From Ligula intestinalis (lineage: Eukaryota; Platyhelminthes; Cestoda; Diphyllobothriidea; Diphyllobothriidae), in NCBI GenBank assembly GCA_036362985.1, contig JAYGXS010000004.1, forward strand, positions 9,193,223 to 9,257,222: a stretch of 64,000 nt of DNA, written 5' to 3'. Within the stretch, counting starts at the first letter, position 1. Each line of letters begins with the position of its first letter. This document shows positions 34,945-47,229 of the stretch, in pieces. Under the pieces are notes generated by a model. It saw only the letters and a list, made by a program, of their open reading frames with translations, was not told where the DNA came from and made no database searches. Both the position numbers and the translations under genes were made by a program.

Positions 34945-37903
34945 AACATACGAGTTTTTTTAAATTGTGTGGCAATAAAATATGGCACTGAAAAGGATTG
35001 CGTGATGTTTATCAATTCAACTTCGCCTGTCAAACAGTGCAGCATTTGTTTGTAAATCTCAGATCTCTTGCAAGCAAATATTCCCTCTTATACAAACATA
35101 ATTTGGTCCCAGGCAAAACCTATAGATATTAACCCTTGAAATCATCCTATTTTTCATACTACATCACTTTAGGGGATTAAAAAGTTTTAGGTTCGACCTT
35201 ATTTCGAAAGAGTAAACCGTTTACGAGTGTTCGGGTTGGAGGAGGAGAAAAATGCGATGGTTCTTCGTAATGTCTACTAGTCAAACCACATGATCCATAC
35301 TCATAAAGACGAGCTAAAGCGAGAATTAGACGGCTAAGACGCAGAAATAGTGGCTATATACATATTTTTCGAAGCTCATTTAAGAATGCTTCAGTATTTT
35401 AAACTTAGCAGTTTCGAACATACGTAATCCAGATGTGAATAAATAAAATTGGATATGCAGTCTTAACTCTGTGGTAACAATATTTCAAAATATCAATATT
35501 TCATTGTGCGGCACCACTACGGTAAAATTGATTAATTACACAATCTCCCTTAAGATTGGGTAGAATTTGCGTTGCTCCTATGGTAAAGGCATCAGTAGTG
35601 CTAAGAACGAAATAAGAGGCTCATGCAAAATCATGATGCCGTTAGCAATAACACAATATCCAGAACGTTACTTTCACTAACACAACAAAGTGTAACTGAA
35701 CAGCAACAGACTTTAAGAAGGCCCACAGTGCACCCACCTGGAACAGTTTTCTACATAATGGGAGACTTATCCTGATTAAAGGCCTCAAATCTCATCTGTA
35801 TTTCTAAAAAACAGGTAATTCTTCGGTATTCGAGCGCACATTGATAGCTTCTGAATGACCTAATAAACTATTGCAACCTCTGACAAAGGCCGGCACATAG
35901 AGCCTCAGACCAATGTATAGGTATTCGCCGTTGGCAATGGAGATGCTAGAATATACCATTGTGTGGCTTCCCAGAGCGCTTAGTTTCAAAAGCAACTACA
36001 CCTATAAAGGCATTCTAAACAGAACTACTGAGCTTCATATGGGGTCGGGCGGTGCTTTGCATGTAAAATGCGGATTATAACGAAAAAGAAAGAATAAACT
36101 GCTGTAAGGACAACCGGATAGAAGTGGTGTTGGTAATAATGAAAATAGTAATTACTCTCTTTTTCTTTCGCCGTCGCGCCTTCACTCAGTTTAATGGGAT
36201 TTCTCTGAAGCGGAATCTGCTAACTCCATCATTGGTAACTCGTCAGACGCTCTTTAAAAATAAATTAGACATCTCAGGGCATTGATACCCTTGTCAATGG
36301 CCTCTTTATGTTGACAGTTTTTTTTCGTAGTTTAGATCTTCGATCGGGTACCGTTTTTGAGACAGAAAGACACGATAGCCACTATTTGGAAATATATTTA
36401 AAGATTGAAATCAATAAAACGTGAGTAAAATAAGCCTCCTTAGAGGAAACAAAATCCCCTAAATATGAAGTTTCTTATTCCAATTTTATCTGAGAAAACC
36501 AGATGCAATCATAATAAGAGCCACACATGGCTCGCGAGCAATAGGTTCCCGACCCCTGATAAATGCTATTCAAATTTAATTATCCTTTTTGCTGTATTTT
36601 TACTATATTCTGGTATCTTCTTCATAAATCATGACTGCGGATCAAACATCATCTGGATTCGGTGATTATCTTCCAATTATGGAAATTAAATATGACAACT
36701 AGAGTTGATCTCAAAAACAAGGACATCATGCAGAGTAAATTCAACGGTTAAGGGGAACTTAGTTACTTACCATTCTCAAAACTCCAAATGTGCAGTTATT
36801 TTCGTATAACAACCTCTCGCTTCAATGCGCTGTTATTTTCAGAACAACCAAATGAACATGACCCATAACATTTAATAATTTGACATTCGAACTCTCACGT
36901 TCTGTCGCATTGAAGTGCAATTTTTACTCGGACCACTTATTACCTATTCGGTTTGATATAAAAACTAGGCCTGAGGAGTGTATATCGCACCCAAACTACT
37001 ACAAATGCCTGAGGAGAATAAGGTATAAAAGGCATATACGTGATTATATAATAACTTACATTTCTGAAGTATTTTCCTCGCTGGAACAACGTACTGTCCA
37101 CGAAAACAAAAAAAATAAAGCATGGAAAACGCTTGGGGCTGTGACGACCTACAAGAATATGATCAGTAGGCACCACACATACGTACTATCGTAAGGCAGG
37201 ATAGTAGAAGAAGAAACTCGGGATAAAACGAATGTATAATGATGTAGAAGTTATAATAGGTTTATGAATAATATAGGGAGCGAATATAGGGATGATTGTA
37301 TAATGTGACTACAAGGGGTTAATAAGGTTTGAGAAGCCGGCTTCCAATAACCCCAGTAGCAACTAGTGTAGTGGGCCAGGGATGTTGAGGTTGGCACACA
37401 CCTAAAGGAATAATTCACGCATATGATTCTCCAGAAGTAACGCCGAATGGGGTTTTCAATCACCACAACATGCAATCGTAGACAGAGATAGAAGAACAAT
37501 GCGATAGTAAGAAATGAGGCCTGTTGATATAGAACTAATGGTAAACAATAAAAAGAGTGGAAAGGATACGATACGGGGATTACCAAGGGACTGTACAAAT
37601 GATCCGTTTGGAGTGAGGGGTGATCACAGAATATTAGTTAGATACCGGCGGGAGTGCAGCGCAATGGGCAACTGCAGGTGAGGGCCATGGTGGTGCTGAC
37701 GGCAGGAGAGTGTGTAACGGTGACCCAGGGTGGCGGGAAGAGTGTGTAGTGGCGGCACGGATTTGGGGAAAGTGGTGCCAGCAGAGGGAAAGAGAAGGAA
37801 AACCGGCATCATCACCAACAGACGTTCACACCATCCTCATCCGGATCCGCGCCAAAAGTGCCCTTGGTGGGTTCAAACACCCATGGTCCGGGTTGGTTCG
37901 TTA
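34945..37903. other. Unassigned 3-kb stretch
   Basis: AT-rich with short frames. The longest (36880-37194, 104 codons, and 37251-37598 minus, 115 codons) have no recognised domains. A GC-richer patch lies at 37640-37870. Confidence 0.4.
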
Positions 37904-38251
37904 CACTAGTCGACTATAAGTCGACTATAAGTGACTATTTCTAGTCGTTGGCAATGCTGCGATCTAATTGGTTACAAAAATGACGAAATCTGAAGTCCGA
38001 TTGGTTTGCGCTCTTGAAGCGCGTTAGCGGCGTGTACGCGCCATTTTTGACGTGAACGGCGTGCGCGCGCGAGCTGTCAATCACGCGAGCTATCTATCAC
38101 TTTATCAATCACTGTAATTGCCTGCTGTTGAATGATATTATTCCTTTATATTGCCTATACTATTTGTTATAATATTTGCATTGTTTTGCCTATTTTACCT
38201 ATGTTTAAGGGGGATTCTTAGTGAACACGAAGACGCCGGCTTAAGAGGTAT

Positions 38252-40255
38252 GCGGATGAGGAATGGCAAGCTGTAGAGGAGGCCTTTAAGAAGATAATGG
38301 AAGCCGTGAGTGCCCTAAAACATTTAGAAAATGAGAGCACAGCGCCTCCTGAATCGAGTGATTATTATTGTGAGCCGTCCTCAACCGTAAGTGACGCTGA
38401 TTTGGTTCTTACAGGTGATGAGGAAGAGGATCCTCCTCTCGAGGACGAAATCGAGGAACTGAGTAGGGAATATAGCCCTCAATCAGGGCCCACGGGCTAC
38501 GTTAAGTTAATTCGAGAATGGGCAGTTCGAAACCATATACCGCACAAGCATTTGCGCGAACAAATGGATATAATTAAGCCACTGTTACCTGAACTACCAA
38601 CCGACTAAAGAGCGGTGGGAAAAAAATTGTCCAAGGTAAAGGTAGCCCCAATGGGTGATGGTGAGTACGTTCATATAGGTTTAGAACGTCAACTGGGCCG
38701 AGTTTTAAACAATGATGCAAATCCTGTTGCCGACAGAGTTGATATTCAGTTAGCGATAGATGATCTGCCTGTGTGTAAGAAAACCAACACACATATGTGG
38801 CCTATTTTATGCAGGGTAGTGCGACCATATCTCACCGATGTGTTTCCAGTAGGTATTTACTATGGAGGCAGTACGCCCTCCAATGTTCATGACTATTGTA
38901 GGTGAGTAGTAGGTGAGATAGCTTCCCTGCAAGTTAGTGGAATAGTCAACGAGGAGACGATGCATACGACTCGTGTTCGCGTGAAGGGGGTAATATGCGA
39001 CGTGCCTGCAAGGGCGTTCGTGAAGCAGGTTAAAAATGTAGATGCCTACTATGGGTGCGAAAGATGTACAGTGGAAGGTAAGCATAAGGGTAAAGTTGTT
39101 TATACAGAGGAAGGCAAGGCAAATAGGACTAAAGAGGACTTCCTGCAGCCCTCGTTTGACGAGCACATTGTTGGAGTTTCATGTTTTCTTTCGTGTAATC
39201 TTTGTCTAATTATGAAGTTTCCGCTAGACCCACTACACCTAGTCTACCTGGGAGTAGTGAAGAATTTGTTGACGTTGTGGGTTAAGGGCTATAAACCCAA
39301 AGTAAGCGGTCGGCACACTGATATTGTCAGCTTCCGCACCGTGCCCATACTGAAGCCACCGCAGGTAACAGCAATAGACGAACGAATGCGAGGGATATCA
39401 ACATACCTTCCTACGGAGTTTTCTCAGCGAGGAAGGGCGGTAAGTGACTTGGAGTTGTGGAAGGGAACAGAATTTTGCCAGTTTGTAATGTATGTAGGCG
39501 TTTATGTTCTCTCAGGAATCCTACCGAAAAATCACTATAAATTGTTTCTACTTTTATTTACGTCGTTACCTTTACCAGCTTATCTCTTAACTTGCTATGC
39601 AAGCGTTGGTTATTGTCGAGAGTTGCTCAAGTTGTTTACTCGTAGGTTTTGTCTTCTCTTCGGGAAAGAACATATGGTCTATAATGTGCACAGTATTATG
39701 CACATGGCAGACGATGTAGAACGTCACGGAGCATTAGACAGTTTTTCATCATTTCCTTTTGAGAGTTATCTAGGTACGCTAAAGAGAGATCTCCAATGTG
39801 CTCCACGACGTCTGCAGTAGGTAGCCAATATACTTTCTGAAAGGGAAATACGGACTCGGCCCTTACGACCCTGTCCCACTCAGTTTCTTCATCCACACAG
39901 TCTCGGAGCGATAGCAGTTGGACATGAAGGTAGCCAACAGTACAAAGCACTGTTGACAGAAACGTTTCGTTTAGATATTACACCGGCCAATAGATGTATT
40001 GCCTTTGATAATAAGATCGTATGTATTAAAAACATATTTGTCAGTCAGGGTGGCCGCGTAGAACTAGCTTTCACTGAATTTGTAAATATGTCCGACTTGT
40101 TTGACAAGCCGCAGAAGTCATCGAGGCTAAGGGTGCTTCAACCAGAACTCAGTGAGAGATTGCAGTTCGCACCATTACCGCCTAGCTTTACTAAGTATGT
40201 GTGTTTTCCACATGAAGAAAGCTACTTACTGATTGAGATAATAAATAGCCGTTAG
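38252..40255 (+). pseudogene. CACTA tnp2-like transposase, one frame with three stops
   Basis: A single reading frame covers about 668 codons with stops only at 38606 (TAA), 38903 (TGA) and 39818 (TAG) before the natural stop at 40253. Conserved blocks in order: YVHIGL, a WPILCRVVRP segment with VFPVGIYYGGSTPSNV, VKGVICDVPARAFVKQV followed by a Cys pair (YYGCERCTVEGKH), MKFPLDPLHLVYLGVVKNLL, LPTEFSQRGR, WKGTEFCQFVMYVGVYVLSG, MVYNVHSIMHMADDV, FSSFPFESYLGTLKR, and a C-terminal DNKIVCIKNIF module. This order fits animal Transposase_21/tnp2-type proteins of CACTA elements, which catalyse cut-and-paste transposition. The codons between stops show little decay, so inactivation looks recent. The true start is uncertain: no ATG precedes the conserved RYADEEWQAVEEAFKK stretch, and the Met at 38297 is internal. 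Confidence 0.75.
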
Positions 40256-40425
40256 CAAGCCACTTACTATCCTTTTGCACTTGCGAACAGTGCTCTGGAC
40301 CCTACAACGCACAGTCCCCATAGTGAGTGGTTCACGAGCACTGCGGGGAAGAAGTGGTCTTAGACATAGGTCAACATACCTTGTTAAATAACTACCCGTT
40401 TTCCTGTGCGATTGTAGTTCCGAAA

Positions 40426-41412
40426 ATGAGTCAGAGCACTCGCAGACAACTGCCAGAACGTGACCGTAGGCCTGCCATTGATCAGGAAAATTTTCTCGTG
40501 GGACCTGAAGCCTCCCGGTCACTTGTAAGTCCTAACAACTAGCGCGTTTACTTTTCCCTTTAGGAATCACTGCCGGATGAGGTTTTCGAACCATTGTTCG
40601 GCACTTTACCTGCCGCTGATGACGACGGTAAATACTACCCTTTCACAAAATATTTTCAGCAGATTCCTATCATGGCACTACGGCCAATGACAACAGGTCC
40701 GACAAAAACAACATGTTGCTGAAATCAACAATAACCTTCGGGAGTTGTCCATTCGCACTGACTACTGTTGAGGAAAACTAGAGGAATCTCAGCGACGGGG
40801 GATGGCTCGCCTGCGGCAACTGGAGGGGCTGATTCGTCGGTCCCCAACGGTCAATGCAGAGGACGCTGCGACTCTGCATCGAAACCCCATAACGCAGCCA
40901 TTAAAATCTGCTGCCGATTTTCGTCAGCTGAACAACATGCTGCTTGACAGCACTTTTCGACAGCAGCTTGTAAGCTGTACACTTGATAATGATTAATTGC
41001 ATTAGATTACATATTTACAATGTCTAGGTGGTGAGACCCTCCAAGACTTTGTGAAGAGGATTTTTTGGGCAGATTTTGAAGATGAAATAACAGCCACCAT
41101 CAACTGGAGTGGAGGAGATAATAAACTATCGATCTATAAGTCCCCATTTTATGACATCATAGTGGGTATGTCTGCTATTAACTGCTTGACTGTATTTGCT
41201 TAGAGCTCTTCGACAATTGGAATAAAGAAAAAAAATACATTCGGACCAACCTTGACGACGCAATAAGAAGGAGGCGTAAATCTCTGTTTGACAGTCATTC
41301 ACAGCATGTAGTGAGGGAGAAGAAAAGAAATAAGACAATTGGTAAGTACACTTACAACGTCTTCAAGTACTGCTGACCTTTAGGCGCCACGCATGAAGCT
41401 TCAACTTCGTGA
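40426..41412 (+). pseudogene. Second CACTA gene (DUF4806-like), six exons with tiny introns
   Basis: Exons 40426-40524, 40564-40627, 40660-40976, 41028-41165, 41204-41341 and 41384-41412. The introns are 39, 32, 51, 38 and 42 bp, all GT-AG. Splicing joins PFYDIIV to ELFDNWNKEKKYIRTNLDDA and on to RRRRKSLFDSHSQHVVRE and a TGA stop. The third and fourth exons give ITQPLKSAADFRQLNNMLLD, then QDFVKRIFWADFEDEITATI and NWSGGDNK, resembling the DUF4806 region that accompanies tnp2-type transposases in animals. The role of these partner proteins is unknown. One frameshift in an A run (near 40704) and one in-frame TGA (near 40768) interrupt the third exon. The start codon is a guess; upstream residues are also open. 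Confidence 0.6.
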
Positions 41413-42698
41413 ACAACGATGTTGCCTGTACATATTCTTTTCGTTTTTTGGTTCTTAATATACTTTTCCAGCAATAGAAGACTTCCGACTTCATCCTTAT
41501 ACGACTCGATGGGAGTTATATAGCTCGCGTGATTGACAGCTCGCGTGCGCACGCCGTTCACGTCAAAAAATAGCGCGTATACGCGCGCTAACGCGCTTAA
41601 AGAGCGCAAACCAATCAGACTTCAGATTGCGTCATTTTGTAACCAATTAGATCGCAGCATTGCCAACGACTAGAAATAGTCACCTATAGTCGACTAGTTG
41701 CTACAAGGGGTCATGGTTACCTGGGGGGTTGGATCTCATGACAGGACACTACCTTAAGTAGTTATCGTGTTTTTTAGCGCATTGAAACACGAATACAGAG
41801 AAATGCAGAGGAACCAGGAAGCGACAGGACAAACCCATAAATTTTACCTAGATCTACACAACACACGTAACATAGCATTGGTCGTGTTAGAATTCCGCAC
41901 TAACAGTACGCGAGAGCAGCTTTTAAACAGTAACGAGCCGAAGATGTTGACGTTGGCAAACACACGGAAGGATAAGAGACCTTAATATGCTTCTGTCAAC
42001 CGAAGATCTGAATTGGATTGATGAGCATCATCAAAGTAAACAAGTGTGCGGGAGGGGATAAAAGATAGCAAGAATGTTTGGGAACTTATCAACATCTTGG
42101 CAACACAAGTCGCAATGAAGCTTTTGAACAGTACAAAATCCAGCGGTACAAGGTAAAAAATGGTTTTCAAAGGACGACGGGACTTTAAGAGCGATTTAAT
42201 TTGTCAAGTTGTCAATAATCCACATTTGCTTTACGGCATTTTACGGAAAAGCACACGCATCAGATTCCTGCTATGCAAAATGACTGTAAAAAAGCGGAAA
42301 ATTTTTTAAAATAGTCTTTCAGTCGGTTTTCAGCATAAATCCTCCCTTAGTCGCAGCTGTTGACGAGGTCGTAGGGTTATCTTCTTTGGAGAAGATACGA
42401 TTATCGAAGAAATAAAAACCTTGAAGGAATGTAAATCTTTGTGTCCAGATACGATTCCTGTGAAATCGCTCAAGGAACTCGATAGAGAGCTAATTATCTA
42501 CTTCCAATGATGTGCCAAAAATCCTTTGATACTGTAATACTTCCTCTGGATTGAAAATTCGCGCATATTACGCAGCTTTATGAAAGCGGTAGTCGTTTAT
42601 CGGTAAACAACTACAGACCCGTGAGTCTGACCTCCCGTATGCTGCAAAGTAATGGAGAAGATCACCAAGAAGCAATCTGTATGCTAAATAAAAAAAGA

Positions 42699-44757
42699 TC
42701 TTGTAGCTCTGTGCGGTTCCTATGTTGTTTTTGATTGGCTGGCGTCAACAGTCACAGGTTTGTTGCAAAAGGGCTAGGACGCGTGTCTGCCCGTATATCA
42801 GTCACACGGAGCGCGCCGCCCATCGCGCCCCTCGCCTGCACCTAATTTTTACTGAGAACATCTTGGTTGGCATGGGCGGTGAACAAATTCATACGGACGA
42901 ATTCCCTCTGCTTGGCAGGAGCGTTAGAAATCAGCTCCCCACTGAACTGCAGCGTGAGCTTTGCTAGAATGTTACCGAGCGAGAGCATAAGTTTCTATGA
43001 ACAAACCAAGGCTCCTGGTCGACCAACTGCACGATTTCAACACTATTCTTGACGGTGTCCATGGTCGCAGTAGTGGTATTCACGTTTTCTTTTTGGATGC
43101 TCCTGGTGAAACTGGCAAAACTTTCGTCCTCAAGTTACTCCTCGCCCAACTGCTCAAAGACGGTAAAATTGTATTAGTTGTTGCATCGGCTCATATTGCA
43201 ACGGCGTTGCTTCCTGGCGGTAAAACTGCTTGCAGTACCTTTAAGCTTCCCTAAGTTTAACCGACGATTGTACTGCAACCTACAAAATAAGCACAGGCAG
43301 TGGTTCAGCTGAATTGCTGAAGCGTTGCTCAGAAATAATTTGGGATGAGTGCACAATGGCAAACAAAATTTCACTGGAAGCGCTGAATAGAATTCTGCGT
43401 GTTATCACAGAAACGATCGCTCCGTTTGGTGGCATCAACAGGGTTTTATCTGGCAATTTTTAGTCAGACCCTATCTGCGATTCAAAGGGGTACCAGAGGT
43501 GATCAGGTAGCGTGCTGCCTGAAATATTCACCGTTATGGTCTACGGTAAAATTATTGGAACTCACAACCAATATGAGAGTGCACCTCAAAGCTGGCCATG
43601 GTTCAGGCGACTTCTTCACTTATATCTTGAAGATTGGTGAAGGTCAATTCAAAACCGATGCAACTGGACGCATCCCCTTGCTTTTGTTGCAAATTTGGTG
43701 AGCGGAGGCGATGACCTCAGAGAAAAAGTTTTTCCCAACCTCCAAACGAATTTTTAAGACGCTGAGGGGCTCTGCGAACGCGGGATTCAGGCCTTCCACA
43801 AAAAATTCGTCAATGCCATCAACGAGAGACTCACCCACCTTCTGTCAGGTGTGGAAAAAAACTACACAAATCCTACGATACAACAATTGATCCTACAGAT
43901 TGCGTTAATCATCCAACTGAATTCCTTAACAGTTTGGAAATATATTCCATCTCTTCTCATAAACTGACTCTGAACTTTGGCACGCCGCTTATGCTAATGG
44001 GAAATCTGGAGGTCCACGGCTAGGTAATTGCACTAGGTTGACTGATCAGCGTCTGCTGAGCTACCTGTTAGAGGCCACCATTATTTTCGACTGCGCGAAA
44101 GGGGAAATCGTTTACATTCGCCGCATTCACATCATCCTGTCCGATACCACCTTCAATTTCCAGCGAATGCCGTTTCTCGTGAAGGTTTGCTTTGCAATGT
44201 TCATCAAAAAGTCCCAGGGTCAAACCTTTAAGGGGGCTGGACTTCACCTTGAAGAATCGTGCTTTTCCAAAAGCCAACTCTACGTTGCCATATGTGAAGT
44301 TGGTTCAAAATGGTATTCCTACGTCTGGGCGCCTAACGAGATAACCATCAGGCGTTTGTCTGGCGGTTATATCTTCCACTTCCTTACGGTTCCTACTCAT
44401 ACCCCGCTTATGACCATTCCTCCTGTAATTCCTTAGTCTCTCAAAATTGGGCTCTTCTTTTTCTCCCTTTCCGTTTTACTCTTCCTCCGTCCTTCCCATT
44501 ATAACTTTTGCGTATGACATCCATACTGATCCCTTTGCCTTCTACCACGTTCTCCCTTAATGTTTAAACATTTCACACTCTCCGGTGCCACACTTAAAGT
44601 TCTCCGTCTTCCCATACCGTTCTATATTACTGTTTGCTTATCTTTCGTAGGTATTTATTATTTCCAAATATTTTGCTGCAGAGCACACTTAGCTTTTGCC
44701 TTCATAAAGGATAACAACGGGTAAGGAAGCCAAGACGAAGCGGGGCTTCCACGCTAG
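42699..44757 (+). mobile_element. Helitron remnant, non-autonomous, clean termini
   Basis: The 5' end TC (42699) follows a host A. The 3' end CTAG (44754-44757) precedes a host T, as expected for insertion between A and T. A perfect 7-bp hairpin GGAAGCC/GGCTTCC with a 12-nt loop (44725-44750) sits three bases before CTAG. The LINE reading resumes exactly at 44758, which independently fixes both ends. The 2,059-bp element contains only the C-terminal part of a Helitron helicase; the Rep nickase part is missing. Confidence 0.8.
42840..44436 (+). pseudogene. Helitron PIF1-type helicase, partial and frameshifted
   Basis: Fragments in several frames give HVFFLDAPGETGKTFVLKLL (Walker A with a Gly-to-Glu change), IVLVVASAHIATALLPGGKT, CSEIIWDECTMANK (Walker B), LAIFSQTLSAIQRGTRGDQV, LLELTTNMRV, and a C-terminal block with CAKGEIVYIRRIHIILSD, VCFAMFIKKSQGQTFKGAGL and SQLYVAICEVGS. 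The order and residues match PIF1-family helicases of Helitrons, which unwind DNA during rolling-circle transposition. Frameshifts and stops separate the blocks, so no active helicase is encoded. Confidence 0.8.
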
Positions 44758-45999
44758 TTGATGATATATTATGAAACTTGCAACATTTTTCGAATGCACT
44801 CCGTGGCTTTCATATGGGTAGGTCATGTGTAAAAAACTCACTTTATACGATGCAAAGCTGGACAAGGGCAATTGATGCAAAAGAAACCGTATATGCAGCC
44901 TATATTGATTTCCGGAAGGCCTTCGACAGTGTTCCACACCAACGTCTCATGCACAAGTTGAGATTAATGGGTATCAGAGGCAGACAGCTTACGTGGATTG
45001 AGGATTTCCTTGCTGGTCTTTCCAAAACGGTGTGTGTAGGATGACAACAATCAAGGCCGACAGTCATCGAGAGTGGAGTCCCTAAAGGCTCAGTACTCGG
45101 ACACACCCTCTTCCTCTTGTTCGTTAATGATTGGAATTGGACTGCGAGTGTGCCATGTTTGCAGAGGATGTAAAAATATGGAAGGTTATCAAGTGTGCTG
45201 CGATGAAGATAACTTCCAGGAAAATCTTTGTCACTTAAACGATTGGTCGCTTAGCTGGCTGCGGTCCTTCATTTCGAAAAAATGCACTCTCCTGCACCTG
45301 GGAACTCGAAATTTGGTTTCCGATGCGCGACCCTACCATCTGAACGGAATCATACTGCAAGAAACGGGAAGACAGAAAGATCTCAGTATCTGGATGACAG
45401 ACAACCTCAAACCTTCTACACTATGTTGTAAGGCCGCTAAAACTGCAATTTCAATGTTGTGCGCCATCTAGCAGGCATTCACAGTTTTTGAAGAAGACTG
45501 TTTCTGCGGTACCTTCAGAAGGCCACATTTTGAATACGCGATTCAAACCTAGAGACCGTGGATGCAGCAGAATTATAACGTACTTGAGAGGGTGCAGCGG
45601 TAGGCAACAAAATAAGTAAGAGGCCAAGGTTCACTACTATTTGAGATCCATCTAAATAACCTTAATCTCTATCCTCTGAGTAATAGGCAGTTACGCGGAG
45701 ATTTGATACAAACCTTCCGTATTGTGCGTGGCTTGGACGGCGCTCTCCTGTGTGACGATTTCTTTCAGCTCACCACTACAGCTAATCTCCAGGGACATCC
45801 CTTCAAACTCTATGTGCCCCAAGGACGATTGGATGTGAGGAAGTATTTTTCCTCTAATCAGGTCATGGACCCATGAAATAACCTTCCCGGGGCGATTGTT
45901 ATGTCCCAATCTGTGGAGGTATATAAACACCGACTTGATGTACACATGCTACAACACAACGTGAACTATGTGACAAACTAACCTAGACACACCACTGCA

Positions 46000-47229
46000 C
46001 CCTGTGACGGTCTATATTTTCCTGACTAAAAACTTGCTAACATTATTTATAAATCTTGAGATTTTGATGTGACAAATAGAGAGTTTAAAGGCACAAGCCT
46101 ATTTTCCCCCAAATATACTGGCTGACCGACCAGTAGAATAGGACCTCCCTGTACTCAAACGCACTTAAAGTCTCGTGGGTTTGTTACACAACTATGGCAG
46201 CGTAAGCGAGGGCTTTCTAGCCTGGTTCTTAAAATGAATTGGCTGAATTAGCTGAAGGACTTTAAATCAACATTGTTCTAGACTTCAGGAGTGCAGAGTG
46301 GCACGGAAGCTGTGAAATGTATGGATTTTTGAGTTAAATATAAGCTTGCAGCTGCAGAAACATCCCACTACACGGTTTATATGTGTTCATTATGCTAGTT
46401 TACAGGAAATTTTACAGAGTTGATAAAGCACCTCTTGGGCGCCTTCGAAACCCCGAAAACATAAAAAACCTAAAACAAACTACCTCTTTTGCAGAACTAT
46501 CCAATTATCCGGTTTGATAAACTTTCGTTCAACTATGTATAATTATCTTGTGGGACAAAGTCCGAATCTTTCAGGTCTTCGACAACATCGAAAGGGAATA
46601 ATTACACTACGTAAGACCCTCTTCTATTATTGTATATTCTCAATCATTAAGCTACAGCGACGCTTGTTAGCCTTAAACAATTAACTGAATTCTTCGAAAT
46701 AGGGATAGGTAATTAACTTCAATAGGATTTACCCTGCTGAGTGTAATCGTCGGTATCGCTGTCGGATACTTAAAAAAGAAAGGCACGTTACGGAGCTGAA
46801 GGAATGCAAACTAAATGACAACATTAATCATTAAAATAATCTTTAACTGAAAACGCTTGCTTTAAGAAAGGGCCAAATAAGAAAAACATGCTGAAAAACG
46901 TCACTAAAGACCGTTGAAATTTGTCTTGAAAGTGAAGTCGAGCTATTTTTGAGTAAGCAACCAATAATAACACACTCCAACGCCAACATTCTTCTAGCCT
47001 GATTTTTCACCCGCCGAGCGGAAGAAATGGAGATTGCTCAAAGTATAACTCCTCAGAAGACACGACCTCGGTGACAGTAATCTCATAATACTGCATAGGG
47101 AAATTGTGCATGTCCACAGGTTACTTCTCTTGAGAAAGCCTAAAATACTCCCAACCTATTCAGGACGGAAAACAGTCCGTCTCCATCAACACTGACAGAT
47201 TTCTGCATGCAATCTCATGCAAATAGCAA
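46000..47229. other. Unassigned stretch between two LINEs
   Basis: No domain, terminal repeat or tRNA-like head was recognised in this 1.2 kb. Confidence 0.4.

Larger units (their letters stand above)
37904..41699 (+). mobile_element. CACTA (EnSpm-like) DNA transposon with two genes
   Basis: The left terminus is CACTAGTCGACTATAAG (37904). The right terminus, reverse-complemented, reads AACTAGTCGACTATAGG (one change in the CACTA motif). The inverted repeats extend about 190 bp (37904-38097 and 41507-41699) and share GTGACTATTTCTAGTCGTTG and the CGTGAACGGCGTGCGC region. The 3.8-kb element encodes a tnp2-like transposase and a second spliced gene, both plus strand. CACTA termini are diagnostic of this superfamily. 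A matching 2-3 bp target duplication was not found, possibly because the right end has mutated. Confidence 0.8.
42060..45990 (+). mobile_element. CR1-like LINE (linker, RT, thumb), degenerate, split by a Helitron
   Basis: The pre-RT linker reads NNPHLLYGILRKSTR (near 42210-42260). The RT N-terminal region reads CKSLCPDTIPVKSLKEL (42430-42490). The frame is then interrupted at 42698 and resumes at 44758 with FHMGRSCVKNSLYTMQSW, then AAYIDFRKAFDSVPHQRL (block A) and VIESGVPKGSVLG (block B). The FADD box is damaged (FAEDVKIW near 45157). The thumb contains FQLTTTANLQGHPFKLYV and ends DVHML near 45950. Many frameshifts and stops. The region just before (41700-42060) gives no clear match. No ORF1 or endonuclease was found for this copy. 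Confidence 0.7.

Noticed and set aside
38606..39820. Stop-codon reassignment or readthrough in the CACTA transposase.
   Set aside because: The three stops are of three different types and other elements nearby decay normally; simple mutation is enough.
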